From Chitinophaga sp. XS-30 (GTDB lineage Bacteria; Bacteroidota; Bacteroidia; Chitinophagales; Chitinophagaceae), in the NCBI RefSeq assembly GCF_008086345.1, contig NZ_CP043006.1, forward strand, positions 4,648,032 through 4,712,031: a stretch of DNA of 64,000 nucleotides, read 5' to 3'. Within the stretch, counting starts at the first letter, position 1. Each line of letters opens with the position of its first letter. The position numbers and the translations under genes were made by a program. Below the pieces are notes generated by a model. That model was given only the letters and a program-made list of their open reading frames with translations. It searched no databases and was not told the DNA's origin. Positions 54,284-62,303 of the stretch are shown here, piece after piece.

Positions 54284-55210
54284 ATGCAGTTACTGGATAA
54301 AAATACCCGGCTGGTAAAGGAAAAAGCCCGGGCATTGGGCTTTGACCATTGCGGCATTGCGAAGGCGGAGCAGTTGACAGACGATGCTTACCGGCTGGAG
54401 CAGTGGCTGAAGCAGGGTATGCACGGGAGCATGCATTACATGGAGAATTATTTTGACAAACGTATTGATCCCCGCCTGCTGGTGGATGGAGCGCAAAGCG
54501 TTATCACCCTGTTGCTAAATTATTATCCTTCCGAACAGCAGGCCCCCGAAGCCCCTAAAGTGGCGAAATACGCGTATGGGGAGGATTATCATGAGGTGAT
54601 CCGTGCCAGGTTGAATGAGTATTTATTTCAGCTGCGGGAGGCCTTCGGGGATATTCAGGGGCGGGGGTTCGTGGATTCCGCTCCCGTGCTGGAGCGGGCC
54701 TGGGCGCAACGCAGCGGGCTGGGGTGGATCGGGAAGAACGGGAACCTGATCCATAAACAGGCCGGGTCGTTCTTTTTCATTGCCACACTGATCGTGGATA
54801 TTCCGCTGGTGTACGATTCCGTTGCGGGGGACTATTGCGGGAGCTGCACGAAGTGCCTGGACGCCTGCCCTACCGGGGCGCTGGTGTCCCCGACGGTGGT
54901 GGACGGGAGCCGGTGTATCTCCTATTATACGATAGAATTGAAGGAAGCGCTGATCCCCGATTCGATGGAAGGGCAGTTCGACAACTGGATGTTCGGCTGT
55001 GATGTGTGCCAGGATGTATGCCCCTGGAACCGGTTTTCGCGGGCAAACAGCCAGAAAGAGTTTGCGCCGATACCGGAGATCCTGAATTTTTCGACATCGC
55101 AGTGGGAGGAGATGACGGAGGAGGAATTCCGGCGGATATTCCGGAAATCGCCGTTGAAGCGGAGCAAGTATGCGGGGATACGGCGGAATCTGAAGTTTTT
55201 GGGAAAGTGA
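54284..55210 (+). CDS. queG: Epoxyqueuosine reductase
   Basis: This 308-residue iron-sulfur, cobalamin-dependent enzyme performs the last step of queuosine synthesis in tRNA. It has the two ferredoxin-type clusters GDYCGSCTKCLDACPTGAL and GCDVCQDVCPWNRF and the conserved GWIGKNGNLIHKQAGSFFFI core. It lacks the C-terminal HEAT repeats of longer versions, which is common. ATG 54284 is used. The gene stands alone, divergent from the DUF3857 pair, 65 bases before a tRNA gene. Confidence 0.95.
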   Translation: MQLLDKNTRLVKEKARALGFDHCGIAKAEQLTDDAYRLEQWLKQGMHGSMHYMENYFDKRIDPRLLVDGAQSVITLLLNYYPSEQQAPEAPKVAKYAYGEDYHEVIRARLNEYLFQLREAFGDIQGRGFVDSAPVLERAWAQRSGLGWIGKNGNLIHKQAGSFFFIATLIVDIPLVYDSVAGDYCGSCTKCLDACPTGALVSPTVVDGSRCISYYTIELKEALIPDSMEGQFDNWMFGCDVCQDVCPWNRFSRANSQKEFAPIPEILNFSTSQWEEMTEEEFRRIFRKSPLKRSKYAGIRRNLKFLGK

Positions 55211-55275
55211 TGGAGGCGGTGGTTTGGAAATAATTTTTTGAAATTTGGAAGCAAAGAGTAAATTTGCAGCCCATT

Positions 55276-55349
55276 CGGGATGTAGCGCAGCCCGGTAGCG
55301 CGCGTCGTTCGGGACGACGAGGCCGCAGGTTCGAATCCTGTCATCCCGA
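55276..55349 (+). tRNA. tRNA-Pro (anticodon CGG)
   Basis: A full cloverleaf can be folded: acceptor CGGGATG/CATCCCG, D-arm GCGC/GCGC, anticodon stem CGTCG/CGACG with loop TTCGGGA (anticodon CGG), T-arm GCAGG/CCTGT with TTCGAAT loop and discriminator A at 55349. The CCA end is not encoded. The AT-rich defence island begins just downstream. Confidence 0.95.
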
Positions 55350-55361
55350 CTAAAGCCAAAT

Positions 55362-55395
55362 GGCGCCATTTGAAGACAAATGGTGCCTTTTTTTT
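55362..55395 (+). terminator. Terminator of tRNA-Pro
   Basis: An 11-base stem with one G-T pair (GGCGCCATTTG with CAAATGGTGCC), a loop AAGA and eight T follow the tRNA by 12 bases. Confidence 0.9.
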
Positions 55396-55510
55396 ATTAA
55401 CTGCCTATTTATCAGTATAAAGCAGTTTATAATCGCGAATTGTCCTTCGTGAGAAATCACTTAATTACATCTCTTATCCTGCTAAAACCTTCAAATAGGC
55501 AAAGATGTTT

Positions 55511-55524
55511 ACAGGATTCGAACC
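55511..55524 (-). repeat. Inverted 14-base copy of the tRNA-Pro T-arm
   Basis: The reverse complement of this site equals tRNA positions 55328-55341 (GGTTCGAATCCTGT). It lies 162 bases past the tRNA in the AT-rich part and could be a remnant of an attachment site or of a former integration. The rest of 55396-55708 holds no convincing gene. Confidence 0.5.
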
Positions 55525-55597
55525 GGTTTAATTTCTTTCCTGGAGTATTTTTATTAAGATACAACTATCGCCAATCAGAGTATACTACACCCTCAAG

Positions 55598-55624
55598 TCA
55601 GACTATATCTGAAGTTATATCAGG
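55598..55624. promoter_or_regulatory. Overlapping dyads upstream of the XRE gene
   Basis: TCAGA-CTATA-TCTGA (55598-55612) overlaps a second dyad CTGA-N7-TCAG, and another TCTGA lies at 55686-55690. They are candidate binding sites for the XRE protein encoded at 55709. Confidence 0.35.
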
Positions 55625-55708
55625 ACGAACGATTTTTCTTTTCAGAGGCGATTACTTCCCGATATACTGCTTATATTTACCAAAATCTGACAAGTCAAAA
55701 CAAGGGTA

Positions 55709-56002
55709 ATGGAAACTCAATTTGGTATTCGGGTAAAAGAACTTCGTGAAGCAAAAGGGTTATTGCAACGTCAAGTAGCTGCGCTACTTGAGATAGATAC
55801 TCCATTGTATAGTAAAATTGAAAGAGGGGAACGGATCGCTAAAAAGGAAGTAGCTGTTAATCTTGCTTCTATTCTAAAGGTTGACGAAAAGGAGCTATTG
55901 ACTCTTTGGTTGGCTGATCAGGTATATGATGTCGTTAAAGATGAGAAACAGGCAGGAGATGCACTAAAAACAGTGTCGCAAAAATTAAAAAATAGGAGTT
56001 AA
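55709..56002 (+). CDS. XRE-family transcriptional regulator of the defence operon
   Basis: This 97-residue protein has an N-terminal XRE helix-turn-helix (about residues 5-65; IRVKELREAKGLLQRQVAALL and TPLYSKIERGERI) followed by a short helical tail. It resembles controller proteins of restriction-modification systems. It is the first gene of the island operon, 28 bases ahead of hsdS, and probably regulates it. Base composition is AT-rich, like the rest of the island. Confidence 0.9.
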   Translation: METQFGIRVKELREAKGLLQRQVAALLEIDTPLYSKIERGERIAKKEVAVNLASILKVDEKELLTLWLADQVYDVVKDEKQAGDALKTVSQKLKNRS

Positions 56003-56030
56003 TAACGAAAATCTTCTGAAAAGATTTAAA

Positions 56031-57578
56031 ATGAGCGAGCAAAAAGAAAAATATGATTTACCTGAAGGTTGGAAGCGAGTAAAACTTAAGGACATTTCTT
56101 TAAGGATACATTATGGATATACAGCAAGTGCCGTTAAAGAAGATACAGGTATCAGGTTTTTAAGGATAACTGATATACAAGATAGTAAAGTGAATTGGCA
56201 AAAAGTACCATTCTGCACAATACAATCTTCAAATATTGATAAGTTTCTACTTAAAGAGGGAGATATTGTATTTGCTCGAACTGGAGCCACAGTTGGGAAA
56301 AGCTTTCTGATTCCCCAAAATATACCTAAATCGGTATTTGCCTCTTACTTGATTCGGATTGAATTGTCACAGCTAATCAACCCTACCTACGTATACTACT
56401 TTTTTCAAACTGCTGATTATTGGAGACAGGTTGGTATAAAAGCTGTTGGCATTGGACAACCGAATGTAAATGCTACTTCACTATCCAATATAGATTTTCC
56501 GTTGTGTCCACAAGACGAACAAATAAGAATTGTTTCAAAACTTGAAGAACTGCTAAGTAGCCTTGATAAAAGTAAGGAACAATTAGAAACTGCTATAATG
56601 CAAATAAAGTATTATGGCCAACTATTAATGGAAGATATATTCTCAAAAAACAATTCAGGAAAACTAGAAAAACTTGGAAAGTTACTAAAATTTATTGGAA
56701 GTGGAGTTACTCCTAAAGGTGGGAAAGGAGTTTATACACATACAGGCGTAATTTTTCTCAGGAGTCAGAATGTCTACCCTAATAAACTAGAGTTAGATAA
56801 TGTTGCCTACATAAGTAAAGAACTACATGAAAAAATGAATCGAACTCATGTTGTTCAACATGATGTGCTCCTAAATATTACTGGCGCATCTATTGGTAGA
56901 TGTGCGTTTGTTCCCTCAAATTTTAAAGAAGCAAATGTTAACCAGCATGTGTGTATTTTGAGACCAATTGAAGGGAAACTATTCTACAAATATTTATCAA
57001 CGTATCTCAATTCTCCGGTCGCTCAAAAAGCTATTATGGAAGCCCAAACGGGAGCTACTAGGCAAGGTCTTAATTATTCACAAATTAAAAATTTGGAAAT
57101 TTTACTGCCTAGCATAGAAACGCAAGAAGTGATGATAACAACCTATGAAGAAAGAAAATCCATTTGTGACAAAACCGAGCATATTTTATTACAAAACATT
57201 ATCCAAATCGACACATTAAAGCAAACTATTCTAAAAAGGGCTTTTGAAGGAACTTTAATTGAGCAAAATACTTTTGATGAATCAGCTTTGAATATTATAG
57301 AAAAAATAGAACTCGAGAAGATGAAAATTTTAGCTGACGAGAAAACTACAAAAAATAATTTACCTAAAGACATACAGATGGACGAAAAAGTAAAAAATAT
57401 ACTTGAGGTATTACAAGATCATGCCCAACCTATACCTGCAAAGCAGCTTTGGCAACTATCTGATAGAAAAGGAGATATTGATGCTTTTTATGCAGAATTG
57501 AAAAGTCTCATTGAGTCAGGTAAAGTTATAGAAATGCCAAGAGTCGGAAAGGATTCATTTTTAAGACTATCTGAATAA
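56031..57578 (+). CDS. hsdS: Type I specificity subunit HsdS with C-terminal extension
   Basis: This 515-residue protein has two target-recognition domains, about residues 8-185 (LPEGWKRVKLKDISLRIHYG, GDIVFARTGATVGKSF) and 215-395 (KLGKLLKFIGSGVTPKGG, NQHVCILRPIEGKLFYKYL), each followed by a conserved helix (EQIRIVSKLEELLSSLDKSK and the ILKRAFEGTL region). The two half-sites set the DNA sequence methylated. A Lys/Glu-rich linker and a winged-helix-like domain of about 75 residues (from DEKVKNILEVLQDHAQPIPA) extend the C-terminus beyond ordinary HsdS. The next gene starts 2 bases later. Its methyltransferase partner hsdM is three genes downstream. Confidence 0.92.
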   Translation: MSEQKEKYDLPEGWKRVKLKDISLRIHYGYTASAVKEDTGIRFLRITDIQDSKVNWQKVPFCTIQSSNIDKFLLKEGDIVFARTGATVGKSFLIPQNIPKSVFASYLIRIELSQLINPTYVYYFFQTADYWRQVGIKAVGIGQPNVNATSLSNIDFPLCPQDEQIRIVSKLEELLSSLDKSKEQLETAIMQIKYYGQLLMEDIFSKNNSGKLEKLGKLLKFIGSGVTPKGGKGVYTHTGVIFLRSQNVYPNKLELDNVAYISKELHEKMNRTHVVQHDVLLNITGASIGRCAFVPSNFKEANVNQHVCILRPIEGKLFYKYLSTYLNSPVAQKAIMEAQTGATRQGLNYSQIKNLEILLPSIETQEVMITTYEERKSICDKTEHILLQNIIQIDTLKQTILKRAFEGTLIEQNTFDESALNIIEKIELEKMKILADEKTTKNNLPKDIQMDEKVKNILEVLQDHAQPIPAKQLWQLSDRKGDIDAFYAELKSLIESGKVIEMPRVGKDSFLRLSE

Positions 57579-57580
57579 TC

Positions 57581-59164
57581 ATGAGAATAGATAGCGTCTA
57601 CATCAAGGAATACAAAAACCTTAAGGACTTCTCCATTGATCTTGACGAAAGGGAAATGAAGACTGTTCTGCTTGGACAAAATGCTACAGGGAAATCTAAT
57701 TTCCTGGAAGCATTAATACTTATATTTAAATATCTCGACTTAAGTACAGAAACGAAGCGAGACGCTCCAATCTTTGATTATAAGATTGCTTATAAGATAA
57801 AAGGGCATAGCATTGAAATTAGTTGTGTTAGTAAAGCATATACCATTGCTGTTAATGGCGAAGCACCAACGTTGAAGTCATTTTTTTCTTCACAAGGAAA
57901 ATCGGAATATCAACCAAAATATGTTTTTACCTATTACTCAGGGTTAAGTAATAAACTTAAGGAGCTATTTTGGGATCATCAAAAAAAATTCTATGATAAA
58001 ATTATTAGTGATAGTTTTAGAGAAGATGAATTAGATTCCTTGAGGAAACTATTCTATGTTCAACTTGTTCATTCGTATTTTGTTCTGTTGGCATACTTCA
58101 CTCATGAAGAAAAAGATACTATAACCTTTCTTAAAGAAGTTTTACATATTGAAGATATAGAATCAATACTTTTTGTTTTAAAAATGCCCGGATGGGCTAA
58201 GAATAGAATTAAAAGTAATCCTGATGATATTTTCTGGACAGCAAAAGGATTGGTAAGGCCATTTCTTGAAAAGCTATGGGAGCTTTCTTTGGCGCCCATA
58301 TATCACACCAAGGACGTGCAGGTAGACTTCGATGATTATGATCAGCAGGAACAATTATATCTTTTTCTAAAAGGCAAAGACAAACTAAAAGAGCTTGCCA
58401 ATACATACACCAATAACACAGCGTTGTTTAAGGCCTTGGAAAGCACCTACATTTCAAAGCTGATTTCTGAAGTACGGATTAAAGTTAAAAAGAGGAACGT
58501 AGATGGCAGTATTACATTTAAGGAGTTAAGTGAAGGGGAACAGCAATTACTCACGGTCTTGGGTCTATTAAAATTTACAAAAGATGAAGATTCCCTTATT
58601 TTACTGGATGAACCCGACACGCACTTAAACCCTATCTGGAAATGGAGATACTTAGAGTTTCTGGATAAGGTGGTAGATCGACCGGCAACTACACAAATTA
58701 TACTTAATACACATGATCCTTTAGTAATCGGTAATCTCACTAAACAGGAAGTTCGGATATTCCAGACTACCTCAGAAGGCAAAATCGTAGCGCTGGAGGC
58801 CGAGACCGACCCCCGAGGACTAGGTGTTGAAGGAATACTTACAAGTGAATTATTCGGACTGCCTACTACTATCGATGAGTTTACGCAACAGAAATTGGAT
58901 GAGAGAAACAAACTATTGGTAAAGCAGCAAGAAGGAAAACTTTCAACCAAAGAACAAAGTAGGTTGAGAAGTCTGTACGAAGAGTTAGAGGCTCTTGGAT
59001 TTGGCAATACTTTCAGAGATCCCTTATACCAAAGATTTATTGTTGCGTATAGAAATCGAGTTAAGGATCACGGAAAAAGCAGTTTTACAAGGGAAGAACT
59101 GGAAAGACAAAACGTCTTAGCTATGGAAATACTTGAAGAACTCTCAAAAGAAGAAGAAAAATGA
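57581..59164 (+). CDS. RecF/ABC-type ATPase, PtuA-like (restriction-associated AAA ATPase)
   Basis: This 527-residue ATPase has the ABC/SMC-type set of motifs: Walker A LGQNATGKSNFLEAL near residue 30, a signature-like LSEGEQQLLTVLGLL (about 310-325), Walker B DSLILLDEPDTHLNP and an H-loop ILNTHDPLV. A charged helical C-terminus (about 430-527) follows. This matches family members annotated as restriction system-associated AAA ATPase and the architecture of PtuA in the Septu anti-phage pair. It is encoded between hsdS and an HNH-like gene with a 4-base overlap to the latter. A role as NTP-driven sensor that controls the HNH partner is inferred. Confidence 0.85.
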   Translation: MRIDSVYIKEYKNLKDFSIDLDEREMKTVLLGQNATGKSNFLEALILIFKYLDLSTETKRDAPIFDYKIAYKIKGHSIEISCVSKAYTIAVNGEAPTLKSFFSSQGKSEYQPKYVFTYYSGLSNKLKELFWDHQKKFYDKIISDSFREDELDSLRKLFYVQLVHSYFVLLAYFTHEEKDTITFLKEVLHIEDIESILFVLKMPGWAKNRIKSNPDDIFWTAKGLVRPFLEKLWELSLAPIYHTKDVQVDFDDYDQQEQLYLFLKGKDKLKELANTYTNNTALFKALESTYISKLISEVRIKVKKRNVDGSITFKELSEGEQQLLTVLGLLKFTKDEDSLILLDEPDTHLNPIWKWRYLEFLDKVVDRPATTQIILNTHDPLVIGNLTKQEVRIFQTTSEGKIVALEAETDPRGLGVEGILTSELFGLPTTIDEFTQQKLDERNKLLVKQQEGKLSTKEQSRLRSLYEELEALGFGNTFRDPLYQRFIVAYRNRVKDHGKSSFTREELERQNVLAMEILEELSKEEEK

Positions 59165-59952
59165 TTCACATTGATAGGACAGATTTCGAACCAGATGTTG
59201 ATTGGGTAAACAATGCAGATGCGTTAACTCAGCAGCTTATTAACTCACCCGACGAAATCTCCAGAAATAATATTATCGATGGCAATGAAGGCGTGTGGCG
59301 AGAATTAAAGGATTTTTTACTGTCCATCTCATTTAATAAATGCTGGTATTCTGAAGCAAAGGACGTATACAATCATCTACACGTCGATCATTTCAGGCCG
59401 AAAAAAATAGCACTGGGCATTGATAAAGTAAATTATGGTGGTTATTGGTGGTTAGCGTTTGCATGGAGAAACTATAGAGTTTGTGGAGGTGTAGGGAATG
59501 TAAGGAAGCGGGACAAATTCGCGGTAAGAAATAATAAGTCAAATGATCCTAATACTCCTATTGAGGACGAATTATTCTACTTCCTCGACCCCTGCGAAGA
59601 AGAAGATGTGCTCAAAATTACATTTAATCAAAATGGAGAAGTAACGCCGATAACCACTACAGGATGGGACTATGATAGGGCGAGATATACCATTGAAAGC
59701 CTTAACCTTAACTTTAAATTACTGAAAGAAGCAAGAAAAGAAATATGGATTAAAAGTTCTACACTAGTTTCAGAGATTCAAAATTTGATGGAGCAAAATG
59801 ATTTGGCCCCAAGTGTTTTAAGAAGAGGGCAAATAAAAGAAAAAATAAAGCACCTAAAAGAATTAGTTCAACCATCGGCAGAATTTTCAGCAACTGTTAA
59901 GGCTTGTCTGCTAAGTACGGGATTAGTTTGGGCATCGAAAATAGCAGCTTAA
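59161..59952 (+). CDS. HNH endonuclease-like protein, PtuB-like
   Basis: This 263-residue protein carries an HNH-type core: KCWYSEAKDVYNHLHVDHFR (Cys, then DHFRPKK), a WWLAFAWRNYRVC segment with the central Asn and GNVRKRDKF as third element. The usual CxxC zinc knuckles are reduced: CWYS lacks the second Cys and CGGVGN replaces a CxxCN pattern. A helical C-terminal half follows. Its ATG overlaps the stop of the ATPase gene (ATGA), as expected for a PtuA/PtuB pair. It likely provides nucleic-acid cleavage on activation; catalytic competence needs testing. Confidence 0.82.
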   Translation: MIHIDRTDFEPDVDWVNNADALTQQLINSPDEISRNNIIDGNEGVWRELKDFLLSISFNKCWYSEAKDVYNHLHVDHFRPKKIALGIDKVNYGGYWWLAFAWRNYRVCGGVGNVRKRDKFAVRNNKSNDPNTPIEDELFYFLDPCEEEDVLKITFNQNGEVTPITTTGWDYDRARYTIESLNLNFKLLKEARKEIWIKSSTLVSEIQNLMEQNDLAPSVLRRGQIKEKIKHLKELVQPSAEFSATVKACLLSTGLVWASKIAA

Positions 59953-59962
59953 AAATTTAAAA

Positions 59963-61426
59963 ATGGCAACAAATAATATAGCACAAAAAATTTGGTCGTA
60001 TTGCGACACCTTAAGAGATGACGGCTTGGGATATAACGACTATCTGGAACAGTTAACATACTTGCTGTTTCTAAAAATGGCTGACGAGAATAAAGAAAAA
60101 TATAGTTTGCCAGATGTATGTAACTGGAAAAAGCTAGTAAATAATTCCGGCGGCACCCTCTTAGAACAATATGAGCAGATATTAAAGTCCCTGGCTGATT
60201 CCGGCGGTATGCTTGAGAAGATATTTGCAAGTGCACAAAATAAAATTCATGATTCTGTAAAGCTGAAAAGGCTTCTTCAGCTTATTGATGAAGATAACTG
60301 GTCAACTACTGGCACCGATATTAAAGGAGAGATTTACGAAACTCTATTACAAAAGAACGCGGAGAATAGTGGTGCGGGCCAATATTTCACCCCGAGGCCG
60401 GTCATACAAGCTATGGTAGAATGTTTGAATCCTCTACCTGGTGAAACAATCGCAGATCCCTCTTGCGGAACGGGTGGTTTTTTCCTAGGATCGTTGAATC
60501 ATATTCGTGAGAATAATAAGCTTACCGACAAGGCAAAAAAATTTCTGAAGTTCGATACTTTCCATGGATGGGAAATTGAAAAGGCTACAGCGAGACTTTG
60601 CCTGATGAACTTATATTTACATGGCATTGGCGATTTGAAGAAAACACCAGATATACAGGTTTCAGATAGTCTTAACCCAATGAAAATCGGAAAGGAGGTA
60701 CCCCAAGTAACGATTGTTCTTGCAAACCCACCGTTCGGGAGAAGCAGCAGCGACATTCCAACAATCGATGAAAACCAATCAAAAAAAGAGGGCTATTTTC
60801 TTCGGGAGGATTTCTGGGTCACTACGAGCAATAAACAACTGGCATTCCTGCAACACATTGTTTCAATGTTAGAGGAAAATGGCAGGGCTGCCGTGGTTTT
60901 ACCTGACAATGTTCTATTTGAAGGCGGTGCTGGTGAAACGATTCGTAAAAAGATATTGGAAGAATTAAACTTGCATACGATTTTAAGGCTTCCTACCGGC
61001 ATATTTTATGCGCAAGGGGTAAAATCCAATGTATTATTCTTTGAAAAGAAAAAGCCAGCTAAGGCAAAGGGAACAAAAGAAATTTGGTTTTATGACTATC
61101 GCACCAACATACATCATACCCCCAAAACCAACCCAATCACTTTTGCAGATTTAAAGGACTTTGTTCAGTGCTATAATGTATACGATAAGAATAAGCGTAA
61201 AGAAACATGGGCAAAAGACAATCAACAAGGTCGCTGGAAAAAGTTTACATACAATGAAATTCTTGAACGAGATAAAACTAACCTAGATATTTTTTGGCTA
61301 AAAGATGATAACCTGATTGAACTTGATAACCTCCCCGATTCGGAGGTACTCATTGACGATATTATTGAGAATATAGAAAGTGCCCTTGCAAATTTCAAAA
61401 CAATAAGAGACACGATATCAGAATAA
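59963..61426 (+). CDS. hsdM: Type I DNA methyltransferase subunit HsdM
   Basis: This 487-residue N6-adenine methyltransferase has the HsdM N-terminal helical domain (KIWSYCDTLRDDGLGYNDYL, LLFLKMADENKEK), the SAM-binding motif IADPSCGTGGFF, the catalytic NPPF motif in VLANPPFGRSSSD and YFTPRPVIQAMVE. With HsdS it should methylate the recognition sequence and mark self DNA. It starts 10 bases after the HNH-like gene and ends the operon. No hsdR follows: there is no frame of note until 62304. Confidence 0.95.
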   Translation: MATNNIAQKIWSYCDTLRDDGLGYNDYLEQLTYLLFLKMADENKEKYSLPDVCNWKKLVNNSGGTLLEQYEQILKSLADSGGMLEKIFASAQNKIHDSVKLKRLLQLIDEDNWSTTGTDIKGEIYETLLQKNAENSGAGQYFTPRPVIQAMVECLNPLPGETIADPSCGTGGFFLGSLNHIRENNKLTDKAKKFLKFDTFHGWEIEKATARLCLMNLYLHGIGDLKKTPDIQVSDSLNPMKIGKEVPQVTIVLANPPFGRSSSDIPTIDENQSKKEGYFLREDFWVTTSNKQLAFLQHIVSMLEENGRAAVVLPDNVLFEGGAGETIRKKILEELNLHTILRLPTGIFYAQGVKSNVLFFEKKKPAKAKGTKEIWFYDYRTNIHHTPKTNPITFADLKDFVQCYNVYDKNKRKETWAKDNQQGRWKKFTYNEILERDKTNLDIFWLKDDNLIELDNLPDSEVLIDDIIENIESALANFKTIRDTISE

Positions 61427-61945
61427 TTAATAAATAGTGGAGGGGTTGACTTCGATCACTTTGTAAGTGATTTAATAGAATACATCATTCGAAGTTACCC
61501 GTCAATCATAGCAACAACAATATAAAGCTATAATATAATCCTAAGACATTTTCTGTGAAAAACAATAATCACTTTAGTTACCAAGCTCCCGGAATTGTGA
61601 TCCTCAAATAGCCGAGAACAGTGAAGGCAGGAAACTATATTACCGATTAAGCTAACTTTATTGTAGCTCAATAATTATTTTTAGTTCATTGCATTTGGAA
61701 TTCACGTGTAATAATATGGGAATTAAATATTTAGATATAAAGAATTCCAGGGTCATTGAAAATATGTCTCTTCGTCTCAATCCCGGTTTACAGTTGCCAT
61801 TGGTGATAACGGAACGGGCATGATCGGTAACATAGTCGACAACATGGTCGGTAACTCACAGGTCCTCCTTATGCGCTCTATCAGTACTTATGACCGACCA
61901 GACGAAGGCCTTTGAACCTCCTTTTCCTCACCAAGTACGGTATCA
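61427..61945. other. AT-rich stretch without genes after hsdM
   Basis: No frame of gene length and no HsdR-like motif was found in any frame. An ATCACTT-TGT-AAGTGAT hairpin lies at about 61456-61472. From about 61760 the base composition rises, and a 50-codon open stretch in the plus direction (61769-61918; contains DNGTGMIGNIVDNM) may be a fragment of a lost gene, but it matches no family convincingly. Confidence 0.5.
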
Positions 61946-62150
61946 CTAAACCACATTGAGCCGCTTTACTTCATCCGGCACTGCGGAGGATGGTGGCGTT
62001 TTAAAGTGAATCCGCTTCCAGCCAACGGTTCCTGAAACTACTTGTATAAGTTCCATTGCCTTATACCTGCTCCTGTATCGATACCGCTCTTTTGTTTCAG
62101 GAGATCATGGCTAAAATATGGCCGGTCCCGTTGCGCCAATTGTAGTTCAT
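61946..62150 (-). pseudogene. Decayed Fic-family (DUF4172-type) gene
   Basis: In the minus direction from ATG 62150, pieces in different frames match the N-terminal part of DUF4172-Fic proteins: MNYNWR, then AQRDRPYFSHDLLKQKSG (compare the usual WQ..DWP.F), then in another frame RYKAMELIQVVSGTVG and WKRIHFKTPPSSAVPDEVKR, which is the VSGP.G...HFEAPP motif before the Fic domain. Frameshifts and an early stop end it, and the AMPylating Fic motif itself is missing. It is a remnant of a Fic protein gene lost from the island. Confidence 0.7.
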
Positions 62151-62203
62151 GAGCCGATTATTCTCCCTATTCGGCTCAAATATTGACGAAAAATGAGCCG
62201 AAT
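62150..62203. promoter_or_regulatory. Three GAGCCGAAT-type repeats upstream of the Fic remnant
   Basis: TGAGCCGATT (62150-62159), inverted ATTCGGCTCA (62169-62178) and TGAGCCGAAT (62194-62203) lie around the start of the decayed Fic gene. They look like an operator array with 9-15-base spacing left over from that gene. Confidence 0.6.
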
Positions 62204-62303
62204 AGCTCAAATCCATCTCCCATATAACCCATATCACACAAAAATCCCCCCTAACCCCAGCAATAAAATCCTTTTCTTTACATTACCAAAAAAACCTATA
62301 CAT

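Noticed and set aside
55440..55709. 89-codon frame between the tRNA and the XRE gene
   Set aside because: Non-ATG start, no family, and it runs through the T-arm copy and the dyads; probably non-coding.
61769..61918. Histidine-kinase-like ATPase fragment (DNGTGM)
   Set aside because: Only the short DNGTGM motif fits; no G2 box or flanking motif follows.
61427..61945. Remnant of hsdR
   Set aside because: No DEAD-box, nuclease or other HsdR motif was found in any frame, so loss by decay at this spot is not supported, though deletion cannot be excluded.
55276..62303. Complete integrative element
   Set aside because: No integrase, excisionase or direct repeat of the tRNA end was seen.
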